A DNA stretch of 32,673 nucleotides from Candidatus Saccharimonadota bacterium (lineage in GTDB: Bacteria; Patescibacteriota; Saccharimonadia; Saccharimonadales; Saccharimonadaceae). The notes beneath the pieces were generated by a model that saw only the letters and a program-made list of their open reading frames with translations, did no database searches and was not told the origin of the DNA. The stretch covers positions 1 to 32,673 of the forward strand of contig JAFWHA010000016.1 in the NCBI GenBank assembly GCA_017512175.1, given 5' to 3'. Made by a program: the position numbers and the translations under genes. Below, in pieces: positions 30,806-32,673 of this stretch (the stretch's first letter is position 1; every line of letters begins with the position of its first letter).

Positions 30806-31714
30806 ATGAACGTTTTAGATTTTTCAAAAGGTGTAGAAAAAATGGTTGATCCGATGTTAGTCGGAGAGTCGCATTATATGCAGACAAAACTGAAGAAGTT
30901 ACCAGTTTTCTTGCAGAAGAAAATTATCAAAGGTGCTACTAAGAAAGCTGACAAAATGCCTTTTGTCGTAGAGCCATACTGTAGCTTCTTATTCTATGAG
31001 CTAAAGGATGTATCACAAACCCAAGAGTTTTTACCTGATGGCTTTGTTCCTGCGAAGACAAAAATTTTTGCTGAGGATAAGACGGACAAATATTATGGTA
31101 TCGTATCGATGTTTAGAATACATACTAGTGTGTTCTGGGGAGCACGTGCGGAGTATTATTTAGTTGCGGAAAATTCCAAGACTGGACTTCTGTCTTGGAT
31201 AATGATGGATTATATTAGTGATACGATTAGCTATGATGAAAAAAGTGGCTTGAAATCTCCAGATGCTAGACAGTCTGTTATGACAACTACTTGTGAAGGT
31301 GACTTTGTCTGTGAGATGGAAAGTCAAGACAAAGAGAAGGCTGTCCGTTGTGAAGCGAATTTAAAGCGTGCAAAAATGCGCAAGCTTAATGAAAGACTTT
31401 GGATAGAAGGCAATACGTCGATTGCTTATGGAAAACGAGCTGGCGAGGCAGATGGCGATTTATTTTCTTTGACATTCTTCCCAGAAGAAATGAAACAAGC
31501 ACTGGAGGTACCATTAGAAGATGTGAGGGAAGCATTTGCGACTACTAAATCTGGAAAATTTGATGTTGTACTTGATCGGGTGGCTTCCTTTCCGTATGCC
31601 CAACATATGCTTTCTGATAGTCCGGGAAATCAGACTTACTACGGCTCAGAAGAAAAACTGCGTGAGGCGGTGGAAAAAGTTAACTTCAGCAAATTAAAGG
31701 GGCTTAATGTATAA
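30806..31714 (+). CDS. Conserved-looking protein of unknown function, 302 aa
   Basis: I do not recognise a family with confidence. It is a soluble alpha/beta protein without signal peptide. Features include a Lys-rich helix (QKKIIKGATKKADKMPF), a beta-rich core with aromatics (YCSFLFYELKD, YYGIVSMFRIHTSVFWGAR, YYLVAENSKTGLLSWIMMDY), a Cys-containing segment TTTCEGDFVCEME, and a late helical tail. The start at MNVLDF is set by TATAAT 7 nt upstream. The overall pattern loosely recalls beta-barrel acetoacetate-decarboxylase/DUF2071-type proteins, but this is a weak resemblance. The deaminase gene starts inside its last codons (8-nt overlap), so the two are translationally coupled and may act on related nucleoside or small-molecule substrates. 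Confidence 0.8.
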   Translation: MNVLDFSKGVEKMVDPMLVGESHYMQTKLKKLPVFLQKKIIKGATKKADKMPFVVEPYCSFLFYELKDVSQTQEFLPDGFVPAKTKIFAEDKTDKYYGIVSMFRIHTSVFWGARAEYYLVAENSKTGLLSWIMMDYISDTISYDEKSGLKSPDARQSVMTTTCEGDFVCEMESQDKEKAVRCEANLKRAKMRKLNERLWIEGNTSIAYGKRAGEADGDLFSLTFFPEEMKQALEVPLEDVREAFATTKSGKFDVVLDRVASFPYAQHMLSDSPGNQTYYGSEEKLREAVEKVNFSKLKGLNV

Positions 31715-32174
31715 AAAAGAATTTATGGAGATTGCGGTAAATGAGGCTAGGGAAGGAATTCTTAGTCGTGATGGTGGGCCTTTTGGAGCAGTGATAGTGA
31801 AAAATGGCGAAGTGATTGCGTCGGGACATAATCGGGTACTCTCTTCTAAGGACTCAACTTGCCATGGTGAAATTGATGCAATGCGAAAAGCGGAAGATAA
31901 ACTTGGGACTTATGATCTTTCAGGTTGTGAGCTTTATACCACAGGCGAGCCTTGCTTAATGTGCCTTGCAGCGATTCTATGGGCAAATATTAAGAAAGTA
32001 TATTATGGGTGTAAGCTAAGTGATAATGAGGAGATTGGATTTCGTGATGCGAAGTTTGATGGAATGATAGGTAGAAGGTCTGGGTTGCCGGACGGATTTA
32101 TGGAAGAGAGAGATCGAGAGATGTGCCTTAAGGTATTCAAAGAGTATAAGGAGATGAATAGCGAGAGGTATTAA
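31707..32174 (+). CDS. Nucleoside/guanine deaminase (GuaD-like, cytidine-deaminase fold)
   Basis: 155 aa, the length of GuaD. Zinc and catalytic residues are present: CHGEI with H53 and E55 (family HAEI) and EPCLMC with C83 and C86. The substrate-side motifs PFGAVIVKNGEVIASGHNRV, LSGCELYTTGEPC, ILWANIKKVYYG and GFRDAKFD resemble guanine deaminase more than tadA or cytidine deaminase. It would deaminate guanine to xanthine or a similar base; TadA is an alternative, but the GuaD-like C-terminus argues against it. The start overlaps the upstream gene by 8 nt, with AAAGGGG as SD. Cytosolic purine salvage or breakdown fits a scavenging lifestyle. Last plus-strand gene in the window. Confidence 0.88.
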   Translation: MYKKEFMEIAVNEAREGILSRDGGPFGAVIVKNGEVIASGHNRVLSSKDSTCHGEIDAMRKAEDKLGTYDLSGCELYTTGEPCLMCLAAILWANIKKVYYGCKLSDNEEIGFRDAKFDGMIGRRSGLPDGFMEERDREMCLKVFKEYKEMNSERY

Positions 32175-32448
32175 GAGATGTGTAGATAAGTATTGCACTG
32201 ATAAATAGCATTGTCGTTGATACACTTACCTACGGTATCGGCAGTCGAGAGCTGCTTTAAAGCGGAGAACGTAAGTAGTTGTTCTGAAAGAGGCACGCGG
32301 GTTATATGGAACATTGATGAGGACGAGCCTGAAACCGTAGACGGGCGTCCTTATATAGATGTAGAAGTAGGTGATTTGCTTTTTGGATACTGGTATAGTA
32401 TCCCATCTGAGACAAGGGTATTTAAGCATAATATGGCGGTAACGATTA
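32175..32448. other. Gene-free interval, possible ORF remnant
   Basis: A plus-strand frame from TTG at 32211 to 32507 is open (98 codons) and its middle (RVIWNIDEDEPETVDGRPY, then VEVGDLLFGYWYSI) looks protein-like. However, it lacks an ATG and SD and runs into the coding 3' end of the minus-strand surface gene. It could be a decayed gene fragment. A perfect hairpin GGATACT/AGTATCC lies at 32385-32403 without a U-tract on either strand. Nothing else is recognisable. Confidence 0.3.
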
Positions 32449-32673
32449 TTATTGTTTTTCTTTCTTCATCAAAACACCTGTCACTACAACGACTCCAACA
32501 ACCATAGCAATAACCAGGGAATCGTTTGTTATTTCTGCACTGCTACCTTCACTGGTAAATGCACCGGCGTTGGGGACTAAGATATCTTCGTTGTCATCAT
32601 CGGTTTTTAGTTCTACGATTTTGAAGCTGGCCTTGGCGCTTCCTGACTCTGGTTCTGAGAAATATGCTTCAAA
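32449..32673 (-). CDS. C-terminal end of a surface protein, 5' part outside window
   Basis: On the minus strand an open frame enters from the right edge and ends at TAA (32449-32451), giving the last 74 residues. It shows a Ser/Lys/Asp-rich extracellular tail (YFSEPESGSAKASFKIVEL, TDDDNEDI), then LVPNAGAFTSEGSS, a hydrophobic helix (LVIAMVVGVVVVTGVLM) and the basic end KKEKQ. The layout is like a cell-wall sorting signal or membrane stop, with VPNAG in the place of LPXTG but ~18 residues from the helix. It resembles the VPNTG found before LPSTG in the 19400-20698 protein. Membrane-anchored surface protein likely; covalent anchoring uncertain. Confidence 0.75.
   Translation of the reverse strand, partial: FEAYFSEPESGSAKASFKIVELKTDDDNEDILVPNAGAFTSEGSSAEITNDSLVIAMVVGVVVVTGVLMKKEKQ

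Noticed and set aside
32385-32403. Perfect 7-bp hairpin as a terminator
   Set aside because: No U-tract follows on either strand.
1-32673. UGA recoded as glycine, as in SR1/Gracilibacteria
   Set aside because: TGA ends the phosphoketolase N-half exactly in an ATGA overlap. No internal in-frame UGA was noticed in the conserved genes, and the tRNA-Gly seen has anticodon UCC.
1-32673. CRISPR arrays, insertion sequences, integrases or prophage genes
   Set aside because: No regularly spaced repeats, transposase or recombinase motifs, or phage structural genes were seen.

Overview
The window reads as chromosome from a Candidate Phyla Radiation bacterium, most likely Saccharibacteria (TM7). The clues are an AT-rich genome (about 40% GC by eye), very large low-complexity surface and membrane proteins, a FISUMP-domain surface protein with the usual TM7 architecture, a VirB6/TrbL-like secretion protein, a minimal set of housekeeping genes and a phosphoketolase. 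UGA is used as a stop (it ends the first phosphoketolase gene, and the tRNA-Gly seen is UCC), so this is not a UGA=Gly lineage. The assignment is inference from gene content, without database support.

Layout. 1-1036: 3' part of a surface protein (InlB-type repeat, then FISUMP domain) whose last ~190 bp have a different base composition, like a diversity-generating retroelement (DGR) variable region. 1100-5222: ADP-ribosylglycohydrolase, a phosphoketolase split into two overlapping genes, and a PIN-TRAM protein. 5217-7931 (minus): class A penicillin-binding protein. 8093-9361: tyrS. 9523-10545: two small divergent unknown genes. 10747-13899: HAD-type phosphomannomutase, tpiA, and a long disordered tail-anchored protein. 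14005-14167 (minus): tandem tRNA-Gly(UCC) and tRNA-His(GUG). 14315-14830 (minus): a disordered protein. 15018-19161: three unrecognised genes (acidic protein, small membrane protein, Pro/Thr-stalk surface protein) with strong -35/-10 promoters, strong Shine-Dalgarno (SD) sites and a structured ~200-nt leader. 19400-20698: LPXTG-anchored DUF11 surface protein. 20908-25678: two overlapping membrane proteins, the second VirB6/TrbL-like. 25749-28471 (minus): folD, murB, queH. 28545-32174: DUF2130 protein, DUF362 protein, an unknown protein and a GuaD-like deaminase. 32449-32673 (minus): 3' end of another surface protein.

How it works together. Central functions are fermentative carbon flow (phosphoketolase, triosephosphate isomerase), peptidoglycan synthesis (murB, PBP1A), one-carbon metabolism (folD) and translation (tyrS, tRNAs, and queH, which would act on GUN-anticodon tRNAs such as the tRNA-His here). 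The rest is envelope, secretion and surface display, as expected for an epibiont.

Two expression styles are visible. Nine mostly housekeeping genes have TATAAT ending 6-7 nt before the ATG, predicting leaderless mRNAs. The unknown genes at 9.5-10.5 kb and 15.0-19.2 kb have full promoters or extended -10 elements, real 5' leaders, strong SDs and hairpin terminators. The most interesting targets are the putative DGR variable region, the 15.0-19.2 kb module with its switch-like leader, and the regular leaderless promoters.
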